Shown: positions 53,052 through 62,565 of the stretch, one piece after another
How positions within the stretch are numbered: the stretch's first letter is position 1
Layout: the number at the start of each line of letters is the position of its first letter
Origin: an uncultured Gemmataceae bacterium
GTDB taxonomy: Bacteria > Planctomycetota > Planctomycetia > Gemmatales > Gemmataceae
Length of the DNA stretch: 64,000 bases
NCBI GenBank assembly: GCA_937923405.1
Contig: CALDUY010000002.1
Span: 310,001 to 374,000, forward strand
Direction of reading: 5' to 3'
The notes under the pieces: generated by a model
Seen by the model: only the letters and a program-made list of their open reading frames with translations
Databases searched by the model: none
Told to the model about the DNA's origin: nothing
Made by a program: the position numbers and the translations under genes

Positions 53052-53843
53052 ATGTCTTCACGATGCTTCGGCCTGCTGATCTTTTTCCTTCTGCCCACGA
53101 TGACGCTGCGAGCCGATCCCCCCGCGACTCCGGCCTTCAAGGCGTTTCAGCTGGGGCAGATTGCTTTGGAGGCCGATCGTTTCGAGGATGCCATCGGACA
53201 TTTTCAACTGAGCCTACGACTGGATCCGAAGCTCTCCGATGCTCACTTGAGCTTGGCCGCTGCTCACTTGGCTTTGGGGCAAGAGCAAGAGGCTGCTCCG
53301 CATCTGGAAGCGTATCTCGACGCCAACCCCAGTCATTTTCTGGTTCGGATGCCCTTTGCCGAGGTGCTGGTCAAGCTCGATCGCTTAAAGGATGCGAAAA
53401 TACAGCTCGATCAGTTCATCGCCGAGGTGCAGAATCATCCCAAACTGGCCGACGAGCAGTTGCTCTCTAGTCACACGCGCCTGATGGAGATTGCTGGTCG
53501 TGTGGGCGACGAGTACACCGAACGTCTAAATCGCGGCATCGGGCTGTACCTACTGGCCGTCAAGCGTGTCGAACTCGGCGGTTGCGACGCCAAGCCGTTG
53601 GCCGAGGAACTGCTCTGCAAGTCGGCGGGCGAACTCACCCTGGCTCGGCTGCGACGCCCTAACGAGGCTCGTCCCAACCTGTATCTACACGATGTCTGGC
53701 GACAGCTGGGCCAAAAGCAGCCGGCGGAACGCTGTCTCCGCGAAGCCGATCGACATGCCGGTATGAGCTATCTCACCGCTGCGGAGTTGCGACAGCTACA
53801 CCTGGCTCTGATACTGCGAGAACGGGAATCGACCCAACGCTGA
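53052..53843 (+). CDS. Exported TPR-repeat protein
   Basis: 263 residues with signal peptide SSRCFGLLIFFLLPTMTLRA. Residues about 25-135 hold three TPR-like helical repeats (AFKAFQLGQIALEADRFEDA, DAHLSLAAAHLALGQEQEAA). The C-terminal half is also helical but not clearly TPR. It should serve as a periplasmic scaffold; no partner is identified. Its last 71 bases overlap the convergent glycosyltransferase gene. Confidence 0.8.
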   Translation: MSSRCFGLLIFFLLPTMTLRADPPATPAFKAFQLGQIALEADRFEDAIGHFQLSLRLDPKLSDAHLSLAAAHLALGQEQEAAPHLEAYLDANPSHFLVRMPFAEVLVKLDRLKDAKIQLDQFIAEVQNHPKLADEQLLSSHTRLMEIAGRVGDEYTERLNRGIGLYLLAVKRVELGGCDAKPLAEELLCKSAGELTLARLRRPNEARPNLYLHDVWRQLGQKQPAERCLREADRHAGMSYLTAAELRQLHLALILRERESTQR

Positions 53844-55623
53844 GCGGTGTGTCGGATTTGCCCAGCGCCCGATCGAAGGCGGTTTTCAAGGCGGCGTTCC
53901 AGCGTTTCAGGTTGAACTTCGTTTCGACATCCTGCCGAGCCGTCCGACCAAGTCGTGCCCGCAATTGGCGATCCTCGACGAGCCTAGACACTGCCTCGAC
54001 GATTCCCGCCACTACGTCGGGATCCGAGGTGTACATCGGCTGATAATCCTCGCGCAACAATCCCACTTCGTGATCGGCCCACGTCACCTTGCCGTAGCGA
54101 CCGCGAACGATCAGGGCATTGCGTTCGTGTTCGACATACTCATCGAAGCCCCACCCATCGGAAGCGACGACGGGCAGTCCAAACGACATGGCCTGCAGTA
54201 GCGAAACAATGTGGACCCGGGCGGCCGGCAAAAGATAGATGTGACTTCGCGCGTGCAGATCAGCCATCTCCTCCGACGACATAAAGCGGTTAATCACTCG
54301 TACCCAGCCGGACTCGAGGATGCGGTGATACTCGTCGGCCAAGGCGGGCAAGTAGGAGCGAATCGTCAAGCGCAGTTGGGGATAGCGCTCACGCAGGGTG
54401 GCGAACGCCTCCAGCACGTCCAGCCCGCCACGCAGGTAGAAGTTCGACGGCTCCTGGCACCAAGAATTGATGAAAAGCAGATGGATCTCGTCGGGGTCGT
54501 GGTCCGGTTCGTGCCGTTGCCATCGGGTCGGCACTTTCACTCCTAGAGGAGCATAGAACACTTTGTTGCGGATAATTTCACTCTGAAATAGAGTCGGTAG
54601 CAGTTCCGCCGTTGATCGCATGTGAGTGACGATGCCTTTGCACTGCGGCGCTTCCAGTAGGGTGCGAAGGATCGGCAGGTAAGGGGACGAGCGGATGTCC
54701 AGATAGCTAGTGTGCCCGTTCTGAATCATCGGATAAAATAGCGTTGTCGGATCTTCAATCTCGATAATCCAGGGATTCTGACCGAAAGTATAGGGCATAC
54801 TGGTCAGGAAGTTCAGTTGTCGACATTGGGACAACAACATTTGCGAGGTGAGATGTCGCGTTTGAACGAATCGCAGAATCGACCAGGGGCGACATCCATT
54901 CCGCAGCATGTTCCAGGTAAGACGAGTCAACGCGCCTAAAGTGCGCAGTCTTGCTCGTAGGCCGACCTTCGGCCCGCCGACCGTGAGCGACAGCAACGGC
55001 CGCAGAGCGTTGATGGCCTTGGTAAAGCCTTCTAGCAGTGGAACGGCGACCTTCTTCCACCACCACGACGGACGATACCGCTCTGGAGCCGAGCAAGTGA
55101 AGTGATAGCCGCTCGGCGGTTCGGCAGTGTGGGCAAACTGGGGATGTCGTCCGCAATTTCCGGAGGGGACGTAGATCGGCAGCCAGCCGGCAAACTCGAC
55201 AGGATCTGTCGTGCTTTGCCGCCGTATACTGGCTTGTAGATCTTCCAGACTCTCGCCGCGAAGAATTCCTTGACGCTGCCGTTCCTCGGCTTGATCGAGA
55301 TCAACGGGGACAACTCTCCGAGGAATGGCATAGTACGCTTCACGATGGCGAACGAGATCGTACTGCGGTGTTTGCTCGACGAGCTGTGGTCGCAACGACT
55401 CCACCTCAATGGCATCGATCTGGCTCTGGAGTTCTTCCAGGGTCGTCGCCGAGATCACCGCAGGATGCGAGAACAGTACTCCATCGCCGTGGAGTTGCTC
55501 GGCATCCAATGGCGGTGGGGCGGCGTACACTCGGCCATGCGTGCGAACTAGTGAAAAGCTCTTGTACGAAGCGGGAAAGTGAACCCGTGGCCGCAGACCC
55601 AGGTGCATAAAGACTGTCTCCAT
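53773..55623 (-). CDS. GT4-type glycosyltransferase with long N-terminal extension
   Basis: 616 residues. The C-terminal half (about 300-600) has the GT-B glycosyltransferase group 1 pattern: APLGVKVP, LFINSWCQEPSNFYLRGG, and the nucleotide-sugar motif MSFGLPVVASDGWGFDEYV. The first 280 residues are not recognised and lack a signal peptide. It would add a sugar to a lipid, polysaccharide or protein acceptor. It is followed upstream by a second glycosyltransferase gene on the same strand, so a surface polysaccharide role is plausible. The tail overlaps the convergent TPR gene by 71 bases. Confidence 0.83.
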   Translation of the reverse strand: METVFMHLGLRPRVHFPASYKSFSLVRTHGRVYAAPPPLDAEQLHGDGVLFSHPAVISATTLEELQSQIDAIEVESLRPQLVEQTPQYDLVRHREAYYAIPRRVVPVDLDQAEERQRQGILRGESLEDLQASIRRQSTTDPVEFAGWLPIYVPSGNCGRHPQFAHTAEPPSGYHFTCSAPERYRPSWWWKKVAVPLLEGFTKAINALRPLLSLTVGGPKVGLRARLRTLGALTRLTWNMLRNGCRPWSILRFVQTRHLTSQMLLSQCRQLNFLTSMPYTFGQNPWIIEIEDPTTLFYPMIQNGHTSYLDIRSSPYLPILRTLLEAPQCKGIVTHMRSTAELLPTLFQSEIIRNKVFYAPLGVKVPTRWQRHEPDHDPDEIHLLFINSWCQEPSNFYLRGGLDVLEAFATLRERYPQLRLTIRSYLPALADEYHRILESGWVRVINRFMSSEEMADLHARSHIYLLPAARVHIVSLLQAMSFGLPVVASDGWGFDEYVEHERNALIVRGRYGKVTWADHEVGLLREDYQPMYTSDPDVVAGIVEAVSRLVEDRQLRARLGRTARQDVETKFNLKRWNAALKTAFDRALGKSDTPLSVGSIPVLAVSEPGVAVATPQR

Positions 55624-55666
55624 CCGTGGGGACGTGGGAACTCGTGGCGAATTATGCCAGGAGATT

Positions 55667-56539
55667 TTATGCCAGGAGATTACTAAGCGTTTGTTTCACC
55701 TTGCGACGGAGTCGGGACGGGAACCGACTCAGAGGTTGTTGCCGAAACTTTCTCCACAGTCGGGTTAATTCACTAACCCGCTGGAAGTCGCTGCCGTATT
55801 GCATGTTCAGGTACAGATTTCGCGCCTGACGGCGTACTAACTCGAACCAATACTTGTTGAACGGCCCCTTTTGACAGGTCAATTCCATATTGTTGTAGGT
55901 AGGCGTGTCGCCCAACCCATAGCCGCCGCCTCGGGTGTAGAACGGTTCGTGGTGCCGCCAGATCACCACGCCGTACAGATCGTACAGGACGACCGACAAA
56001 CCCATTAGCCAGCTGTCGACGTTGGCCTGCCAACCAAAATTCTGACAGATCTCGATAACTCGAGAGCTGACAACCGGACTCCACAGCCCAAACGCCACCA
56101 CCCACTTGCGGATCGCTTCTTCCTGCTCATAGATGCCGCAGTAGGCCTCGATATGCGGACGGACATAGCCCATGATGCAGTACTCGTCAGGCACGGCGAG
56201 AATTTCCGACAGCCAGCCTTTGCGAGTGAAGTAGAAATCGTCGGCGGTCATCAGACACCAACGCGACCGTCGATCGCGCTGAGCGAAGAGATACTCCTGA
56301 GCATGATGTAGCGAGTGCCGACCTTCGGCGCGTGAAAAGGTGAATCTTCGGATCGGAAAGGGGTATTTTTCGTAGAACGAAGCGGGGAGCTGTTCGCTGT
56401 CGTCATCGTCGAGTTTGATGAGGAACTCGATCTGAGCATACTCTGCTGGGCTAAGGGTTTCCACCGTCGAGTCGAGCAGACGCGGCAGGTCGGAGTCGGG
56501 ATTATCCTTTCTCCGCGAACAAAACAAGACGCTGAGCAT
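55667..56539 (-). CDS. GT-A type glycosyltransferase-like protein
   Basis: 290 residues from the ATG at 56539, favoured by GGGAGG 9 bases upstream; the frame continues 21 codons further. The start LSVLFCSRRKDNPDSD and FLIKLDDDDSEQLP resemble a family 2 glycosyltransferase, with DDDD as the DxD metal/nucleotide-sugar motif. The region around RWCLMTADDFYFTRKGW is the second acidic site. The acceptor is unknown. It forms a small same-strand cluster with the GT4-type gene. Confidence 0.7.
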   Translation of the reverse strand: MLSVLFCSRRKDNPDSDLPRLLDSTVETLSPAEYAQIEFLIKLDDDDSEQLPASFYEKYPFPIRRFTFSRAEGRHSLHHAQEYLFAQRDRRSRWCLMTADDFYFTRKGWLSEILAVPDEYCIMGYVRPHIEAYCGIYEQEEAIRKWVVAFGLWSPVVSSRVIEICQNFGWQANVDSWLMGLSVVLYDLYGVVIWRHHEPFYTRGGGYGLGDTPTYNNMELTCQKGPFNKYWFELVRRQARNLYLNMQYGSDFQRVSELTRLWRKFRQQPLSRFPSRLRRKVKQTLSNLLA

Positions 56540-56677
56540 CCCTGGTGATCCTCCCTGATCAGCGCGGGCAACGCCGATCACCCGGGTTGCACCGCTTCGC
56601 AAGGATCACCAAGTTAGCTTTCCCTCCTGCTGTAGGTCAAGTCCTGTTGGCGAGATCGCTTAAGTGGGCCAGGTGAC

Positions 56678-57337
56678 CTATTTTCGCCCGATGACCGCGC
56701 GGACTGGCATGGTCCAAATTTCCATATCGACGACTTGCATGATCTCAAATCCAGCCTGGCGGACAAACTGTTCCAGATCGATCGGTTGGCAGTCTACCAG
56801 GTGCGGAAAATGGCGATGCATCCAGATGTAGGCCTTTTCCAGCATGCTGGCCTTCTCCCCAGGTTTGACCGTGGCCATCGACACGCCGCCGAGTCGTCCA
56901 CCTGGTTTGAGGACGCGCTTGCACTCGGCAAGAACCGTCGGAATGTCTTCAAGAGGAAAGAGTTCCAGAGTGAAACTGGAGTAGACCGCATCGAAGTCCC
57001 CATCTCCCCAGGGGAGCTGGCGGGCGTCGCCGACTTTCAAATCGAGCTTGGCCTTCAGCGTCTTGGTCGCCAGCTTTTTTTCGGTGACGGCGAGCATGCC
57101 CGGTGAGATGTCAATGCCGCCGACTAGTCCCGATTCACCGACCAACTCGGCCAGATCGATCACCTCGTTGCCCGTGCCAAATCCCAGTTCCAGCACCTTT
57201 TCCCCAGGCTGTATCGCCAGTGCCTTCAGCCCTGCCAGGCGAGCGGTTTTTTCGTTGGAATCCGCGAGGAGATCGTATGCCGCGCTAATGCGGTCGTAGA
57301 ATTTGCGGTTCGACTCGTGGTGCGGGGTAGTACTCAT
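56678..57337 (-). CDS. Class I SAM-dependent methyltransferase
   Basis: 219 residues. Methyltransferase motif I is VLELGFGTGNEVIDLA, followed by GGIDISPGMLAVTEKKL, the post-motif DARQLPWGDGDFDAVYSSFTL and CKRVLKPGGRLGGVSM. The pattern is that of the UbiE/Methyltransf_11 group. The substrate is unknown. No signal peptide is seen. The gene for a four-helix membrane protein lies just upstream on the same strand (28 bases apart). Confidence 0.88.
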   Translation of the reverse strand: MSTTPHHESNRKFYDRISAAYDLLADSNEKTARLAGLKALAIQPGEKVLELGFGTGNEVIDLAELVGESGLVGGIDISPGMLAVTEKKLATKTLKAKLDLKVGDARQLPWGDGDFDAVYSSFTLELFPLEDIPTVLAECKRVLKPGGRLGGVSMATVKPGEKASMLEKAYIWMHRHFPHLVDCQPIDLEQFVRQAGFEIMQVVDMEIWTMPVRAVIGRK

Positions 57338-57364
57338 GGCGTGACTCCAAGAATTTAAACGAGA

Positions 57365-57922
57365 TCAGATTTCCTGCTCGCGTAGGGCCTCTTCGTTGCT
57401 GGGCAAACCGCGTTCAGCGCGAATGCGATCGACCTCACGCATGACGCCGTCGATGACCTCGGCATTGATGCGAACACAGTCGTACTCGCGGAAAAAGGCC
57501 CAGACGTTGACCGCCAGGGCCATCACCGCCAGACTAGCATGCCAGACCCAGTGCCATTGCAGCGTTTGTACACCGGCTCCCGCAGCCGAGGCAGCGATCG
57601 GTATCAGCATGGCGAAGAGAGCTGGTGGAAAGGCTTTCCGCTTTAATTCGCGCGTGGTCTTGGGTAGTGGATCATCCGGAATCGCATAGGCCAGACAGAC
57701 TTCCTTGACCCAGCGACCGGTGCCGAGGAAATAGATGAACACCAGACTATGTACGCCTAAGGTGGTAGTTGCCGCCAGCAGGCCCAAGAAGATGTGCAGG
57801 AGAAACGTCGGATCGTCCGGGATCGAGCGACTACCTCGAAAGAAGGAGAGCCAGCCGACGACGAAGGCCGCGAGTAAGGCGACAAAATTGAAAGCCGACA
57901 GATTGACGAGGATGCGCGTCAT
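57365..57922 (-). CDS. Membrane protein of unknown function
   Basis: 185 residues with four hydrophobic segments at about 9-28, 45-70, 97-117 and 125-144. The cytoplasmic C-terminus is acidic and Arg-rich (REVDRIRAERGLPSNEEALREQ). The family was not recognised. It lies immediately upstream of the methyltransferase gene on the same strand and probably shares its transcript. Confidence 0.72.
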   Translation of the reverse strand: MTRILVNLSAFNFVALLAAFVVGWLSFFRGSRSIPDDPTFLLHIFLGLLAATTTLGVHSLVFIYFLGTGRWVKEVCLAYAIPDDPLPKTTRELKRKAFPPALFAMLIPIAASAAGAGVQTLQWHWVWHASLAVMALAVNVWAFFREYDCVRINAEVIDGVMREVDRIRAERGLPSNEEALREQEI

Positions 57923-58072
57923 AGCATTTCGGGTCAGGGCGGAGGTTGAATCGTCGAGGTAAACTACGCTCTGCAGGCCTATTGGGGCGACGGTTCTAAC
58001 TGTGCCGGCAGGCGAAGCGGCTAGTTGTGAGTTTGCGGTGAAGGCAAGTCATTCACTTGGCTTCTCTGGCGC

Positions 58073-58078
58073 TATAAT
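58073..58078 (+). promoter_or_regulatory. Candidate -10 of the SHOCT-type gene
   Basis: A perfect TATAAT at 58073-58078 lies 73 bases before the ATG at 58151. The -35 region (around 58050) is poor. Confidence 0.4.
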
Positions 58079-58150
58079 AGAGGGCACGAGCGGATTCCGT
58101 CGCCAGTCGGGTCGGGACCGCTGGGTTTGCCCCACTCGTGCGAGTAGAGC

Positions 58151-58534
58151 ATGACCAGCCTCGAGTTGCTTCCAGTCACGATACTAGCGGCTTTTGACTC
58201 CTCGTTGCTGATTCCCACACTCGCCCTAGTGGGTGCATTACTCATTGGAGCGTTGGTCATTGCTGTGTTCCGTCGTTGGCAGCTGTCGGACAAACCGCTT
58301 GGCCCCAGTGCCAGCGACCAACTCGCGGAGTTTCGGTCATTGTACGAAAAGGGTGCGATTAGCGAGGAGGAGTTTAAGCGGCTCCGCTCGGTTCTTGGTG
58401 GAGAAATCCGTCAGGCGATGCACTCGCCGACCCCACCAGCCACAGCGGGAACAAGTCCGACGAGTCCCACACCCAGTGATAACCTTGAGCCGCCTCCGCC
58501 TAAACCTAACGGAGAGGATCAGCGGCCCACCTGA
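58151..58534 (+). CDS. Small membrane protein with SHOCT-like segment
   Basis: 127 residues. One membrane helix (about residues 16-37, LIPTLALVGALLIGALVIAVF) is followed by a short amphipathic segment LAEFRSLYEKGAISEEEFKRLRSVL, the pattern of SHOCT domains (short C-terminal domains with Gly-x-I-o-x-x-E-F). A Pro/Thr/Ser-rich tail ends the protein. Function unknown. It precedes clpX by 228 bases. Confidence 0.7.
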   Translation: MTSLELLPVTILAAFDSSLLIPTLALVGALLIGALVIAVFRRWQLSDKPLGPSASDQLAEFRSLYEKGAISEEEFKRLRSVLGGEIRQAMHSPTPPATAGTSPTSPTPSDNLEPPPPKPNGEDQRPT

Positions 58535-58761
58535 GTATGGCGATCCTCCTTGCGGAGTATTCCGCCAGCCCGTAGAATCCGAAACGACTTTTCCTGTGAA
58601 CTTGTAACGAGGTAAGCTACTCCAGGAAACAAACGCTTGGCGGAACCAGCACTTATTCTCTTTGCTTCCGCGTTTGTTTCGGTTCGGCTACCTCGCTTCC
58701 GCCATCGCTGTTCGCAACCCCGGTCGCCGTCGAGGGCCAGGGGATCGCTAAAGGAGACCGC

Positions 58762-60075
58762 ATGCCGACCAAAGACTCGGGATCGGGAGGAGCAGGTCGC
58801 AAGCCAACCGGAAACACCGGTCGTAGTCGCAACGCTGCTTGCTCGTTCTGTCGCAAGAACTACCGGGATGTCGGCCCTCTGGTCGAAGGACCGGGAGACG
58901 TGTACATCTGCGGCGAATGTATTGAGCTGTGCCAGTCGATTATCGATCAAGAAAAACGCCGACGCGGTGGGACTCGCTCTTCTTTAGCGCATATCCCCAC
59001 GCCGCGAACCATCAAGGAAAAACTCGATCAGTACGTCGTCGGTCAGCAACGGGCTAAGAAAGTGCTTTCGGTTGCTGTCCACAACCACTACAAGCGGCTG
59101 AGTTTAGCCGAGACCTGTGGACGCGGCGACGTCGAAGTGGAAAAGAGCAACATTCTGTTGATTGGACCAACCGGTTCCGGGAAAACGCTGTTAGCGCAAA
59201 CTTTGGCGCGTGTCCTCGACGTGCCGTTCGCCATCGGCGACGCTACCACTCTGACCGAAGCCGGCTACGTTGGCGAGGATGTCGAGAATCTGCTGCTCAA
59301 ACTTTTGCACGCCGCCGATTTCGACATCGAAGCTGCTCAGCGGGGAATCGTCTACATCGACGAAGTCGACAAGATCGCCAAGACACAACAGAATGTCTCC
59401 ATCACCCGCGATGTTTCCGGGGAGGGTGTACAACAGGCGCTGCTGAAAATGCTTGAAGGCACCGTCAGCAATGTGCCGCCTCAAGGCGGACGCAAGCACC
59501 CCGAGCAGCAGTACATTCAAGTCGACACCTCAAACATTCTGTTCATTTGCGGGGGCACGTTCGTCGGTCTGGACAATGTGATTTCCAAACGAATTGGCAA
59601 GCGAACCTTTGGTTTCGGCGGCATCGGCGGAGCCGGTGAGCAACAACTGGGCGAACTGCTTAGTCAGGTGACTTCCGACGATCTGATCGAGTTTGGCATG
59701 ATTCCGGAGTTTATCGGCCGCCTCCCGGTGCTGGCTCCGTTAGATCCGCTCGACGAGGACGCTCTGATTCGCATTCTCACCGAGCCAAAGAACGCCCTGG
59801 TCAAACAGTACCAGAAGCTGTTCGAGATGGAGAATGCAGAGGTCGAGTTCGACGAAAGCGCTCTGCGAGAGATCGCTCGTCGCGCCAAGGAGCGTGACAC
59901 CGGAGCGCGTGGGCTTCGCTCGATTATCGAGGAAGTGATGCTCGACATCCAGTACGAGCTGCCCGACATCGAAACGAAGACCAAATACATCGTCGATGCC
60001 GCGGTGGTGCGGGGAGAACGCCATCTGTTCGACCAGAACACGCCGCCGTCGGGGGGAGAGAAAAAGAGCGCGTAG
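58762..60075 (+). CDS. clpX: ATP-dependent Clp protease ATP-binding subunit ClpX
   Basis: 437 residues. The N-terminal zinc-binding domain has C27, C30, C50 and C53 (CSFC, CGEC). The AAA+ domain contains Walker [16 protein letters not shown], Walker [10 protein letters not shown], the R-K-H region [15 protein letters not shown], a pore loop and sensor motifs ([15 protein letters not shown]). It unfolds tagged proteins for ClpP. The first 25 residues before the zinc domain are Gly/Ser-rich. No clpP is adjacent, which is not unusual for this phylum. Confidence 0.97.
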   Translation: MPTKDSGSGGAGRKPTGNTGRSRNAACSFCRKNYRDVGPLVEGPGDVYICGECIELCQSIIDQEKRRRGGTRSSLAHIPTPRTIKEKLDQYVVGQQRAKKVLSVAVHNHYKRLSLAETCGRGDVEVEKSNILLIGPTGSGKTLLAQTLARVLDVPFAIGDATTLTEAGYVGEDVENLLLKLLHAADFDIEAAQRGIVYIDEVDKIAKTQQNVSITRDVSGEGVQQALLKMLEGTVSNVPPQGGRKHPEQQYIQVDTSNILFICGGTFVGLDNVISKRIGKRTFGFGGIGGAGEQQLGELLSQVTSDDLIEFGMIPEFIGRLPVLAPLDPLDEDALIRILTEPKNALVKQYQKLFEMENAEVEFDESALREIARRAKERDTGARGLRSIIEEVMLDIQYELPDIETKTKYIVDAAVVRGERHLFDQNTPPSGGEKKSA

Positions 60076-60180
60076 TTGTGATTTGTCGCGACTCTACAGT
60101 CGAGCGAGAGAGGTTTTTGGCCACAAGAGCTTCTCCCGCTCAATGTTATTTCGGACCCTGGTCCGTTCAAAGAGGCCGCC

Positions 60181-60576
60181 ATGCGTTCCAAGCCAAGGAT
60201 ACTCTTCGTTTGTGTGGAGAATTCCAACCGCAGCCAGATGGCCGAGGCGTTCGCTCGCATCCACGGTGGCGAAACTATCGAAGTCTTTAGTGCTGGGTCA
60301 CGTCCGTCGGGGAGAATCAACCCACGGGCCATCGCCTTCATGGCCGAGCTGGGCTACGACTTGACCACGCATGCGTCGAAGTCACTCGATGAGTTCAACG
60401 GTCAGGAAATCGACGTCGCCATCACGATGGGCTGTGGCGACGAGTGCCCCTTGGTTCGTGCCCGGCGACGCGAGGAATGGCAGATCCCCGATCCACGCGA
60501 TATGAGCGATCCGGAATATCGCCAGGTCCGCGATCTGATTGAGAGCAAGGTGAAGGCGTTGCTTCAGGAGTATTAA
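60181..60576 (+). CDS. Arsenate reductase-like low-molecular-weight phosphatase
   Basis: 131 residues with a Cys-x5-Arg-Ser P-loop near the N-terminus ([14 protein letters not shown], nucleophile C11). The downstream motif is MGCGDECP, with two Cys four residues apart, as in actinobacterial-type ArsC enzymes; the S. aureus type has a seven-residue spacing. It could reduce arsenate or be a protein tyrosine phosphatase of the LMW family. The Asp of the IPDPRDM loop near residue 103 fits the general acid. No ars operon partners are nearby. Confidence 0.8.
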   Translation: MRSKPRILFVCVENSNRSQMAEAFARIHGGETIEVFSAGSRPSGRINPRAIAFMAELGYDLTTHASKSLDEFNGQEIDVAITMGCGDECPLVRARRREEWQIPDPRDMSDPEYRQVRDLIESKVKALLQEY

Positions 60577-60625
60577 GGAGTACTTCTCAGAGTCTCCATC
60601 TGTAGAGCGTGATTACGCTGTTTGG

Positions 60626-62443
60626 TTATTCCCTGCTGGGTTTGTTCTCCTCGACGGCAGGTGGTGGCAAGGGAGTGGTGGGCGAAGCCGGTGGCAGGGG
60701 CACGTTCGTTGGTAAGCAGCCGCCGCACGGTTCCGGCGCGTGGACCGGCGGCAACTCCGCGAAGGGACGCTCGGTGTTAACTGGCACAATTGGGCCGGCC
60801 TGTCGTTCGCAGGCGAGCAACTGCGCCGGATAGCCCATTGCGCGATACAACCGAAACTGGGCACGGTTATAGTCGGCAATAGTCAAGAAGTAGTTGGCGT
60901 AGGCTTGTTGCAGTTGAGACAGGGCGGCCACGGCCTCTTGAGGGCGAATGACCAGTTGCAGAATGTCTCCGAAGCGTGTCGTTTCACTGAGTCCTCGCAG
61001 ATTGCCAGCATAGTTGGCCAAGCCGTGTTCCAATCCCCGAGTCGCCTCTTGCACACGAACGGCAGCAGCTTCGAGTTCGGCATGAGCTTGAGCAATTTCA
61101 GCGGCAACCAGATCCTGCACGCGAAAGAGTTCCAGCACGGCTTGCAGATTCTGGGCGTCTCGCTCACGAATGCGAGCGCGATTGCCCAAGCCGAGATTCT
61201 CCGCCTGCCAGACAAATTGGATTGCCACGTCGCTGCGACCGGCCCAGCGGTTCAGGCTGTCTCCGCGTCCCGTCGCGTAAGCTCCCCCGTTGAAGAAAAA
61301 TTCCGGGGAGCCATTTCCTGTCAACAGGATGCTCGGAATCAGTGGCCGCATTCGCTCCTGACGCAGTCGTTCCAAGGTTGCCTGAACCAAGGCTTGTTGC
61401 GACGCCAACTCAGGGCGCGAACGCAGACCGATGGGGATGAGGTCATCCACCGCTTGACTAGGCGAGATCAGAGTGACTTGCAGATGCGGCGGCTCCAGGG
61501 GAGTGATCACGGCGGCAGGATCGAGACGTAGCAATCGAGTCAGGTTGGCACTGGCCACGCGCCAATCTTGTCGGGCCAGCGCGACCAGCTGCTCGATCTC
61601 GGCCAGTTGAGCCTTGGCACGCTCGATCTCTACGACCGGAACGAGGTTCTTCGCCAGTTTTTCCACACGTTGAACCAGCTCGCGCGACTTCTCCAACGTG
61701 TCGAGATAGCCGGCGTAACGTCCGCGCGCTTGTTGCACTGTGAAGTAGGCTTCGGCCACGTCCAGTAGAATGTCGTTGCGAGCCGCTTGTACGTCGAACT
61801 CGCGCGACCGAAGAACTTGGCGAGCTGCCAGTGGTTCATAGATGGCATCGGTCAGGGCAAAGACACTTGTGGTGCCGACTCCGAGGATAAGCTCATTGCG
61901 GCTGTTGACGGCCAGGCCGCCGTCTAGTACTACCTGGGCCCCCCCGGTGTGCTGATAGAAGTAACTGCCCGCGTTGAAGTTGGGCACCCAGAGGGCATTG
62001 GCACGTTCCAGTTGGGCGGCGGCTTCCTGCACCCGCGCTTGGGCAATTGCGATGAGTAACGGACGCGCATCGGACAACCTTAAGGCCGTTGCCAGATTGA
62101 TTGCCAGCGGTCGATCCTTTGCCGCCAGCGGGGGCTCGGCGGGACGTTTTACCTTCAAGCCTTCGCTCAGGATTGGTCCCTGGAGTACGCCATCAGGGTT
62201 AAACCCTACGGGTAATGGCGCATGAGCAGGTAATAGAGACTGTAACGATAAATTCGGTGAAGCGCTCCCTGGAGCTACGCTGGAAGGAGATGGTTCCAGT
62301 TGCAGCACAGGCCGCGTGTCCGCTCTATTGCTGTTGCTTGGAGGAGTGACGATGAGTCGTTTGTCGATGGGAGCTTGCGCCAAAACGCCAGCGCCGACCA
62401 GGCTAAAAAGCCCAGTAAGAGCAAGCTGTCGCGATCGAAGCAT
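60626..62443 (-). CDS. TolC-family outer-membrane efflux protein
   Basis: 605 residues from the ATG at 62443, which has GGGAGG 10 bases upstream and gives a signal peptide (RSRQLALTGLFSLVGAGVLA); an in-frame ATG at 62500 would add 19 residues. Two outer-membrane efflux protein (OEP) repeats with long helices follow (NLATALRLSDARPLLIAIAQ in the first, QALVQATLERLRQERMRPL in the second). The C-terminus is Pro-rich. It is divergent from an RND transporter gene, and together they suggest a tripartite efflux system whose adaptor gene is not visible. Confidence 0.88.
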   Translation of the reverse strand: MLRSRQLALTGLFSLVGAGVLAQAPIDKRLIVTPPSNSNRADTRPVLQLEPSPSSVAPGSASPNLSLQSLLPAHAPLPVGFNPDGVLQGPILSEGLKVKRPAEPPLAAKDRPLAINLATALRLSDARPLLIAIAQARVQEAAAQLERANALWVPNFNAGSYFYQHTGGAQVVLDGGLAVNSRNELILGVGTTSVFALTDAIYEPLAARQVLRSREFDVQAARNDILLDVAEAYFTVQQARGRYAGYLDTLEKSRELVQRVEKLAKNLVPVVEIERAKAQLAEIEQLVALARQDWRVASANLTRLLRLDPAAVITPLEPPHLQVTLISPSQAVDDLIPIGLRSRPELASQQALVQATLERLRQERMRPLIPSILLTGNGSPEFFFNGGAYATGRGDSLNRWAGRSDVAIQFVWQAENLGLGNRARIRERDAQNLQAVLELFRVQDLVAAEIAQAHAELEAAAVRVQEATRGLEHGLANYAGNLRGLSETTRFGDILQLVIRPQEAVAALSQLQQAYANYFLTIADYNRAQFRLYRAMGYPAQLLACERQAGPIVPVNTERPFAELPPVHAPEPCGGCLPTNVPLPPASPTTPLPPPAVEENKPSRE

Positions 62444-62490
62444 GGCGTACAGACCTCCCAGGAACAGGCCAGCCAAGCAACTGATTCTCT

Positions 62491-62519
62491 TCGTCAGCAT
62501 GATTTCTCTCGTCTATAAT
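62491..62519 (+). promoter_or_regulatory. Candidate promoter of the RND efflux gene
   Basis: TATAAT (62514-62519) is a perfect -10; TCGTCA (62491-62496, four of six) lies 17 bases upstream. The RND ATG at 62566 follows 47 bases after the -10. The site overlaps the 5' end of the divergent tolC-like gene. Confidence 0.55.
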
Positions 62520-62565
62520 CGACTTCCGAACTCGCCGAGTTTACCGATTTCGTGGGTTGTATCGC

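Noticed and set aside
56540..56677. Short gap searched for a tRNA.
   Set aside because: No cloverleaf or CCA-type end could be folded by eye; it probably holds only the upstream region of the GT-A gene.
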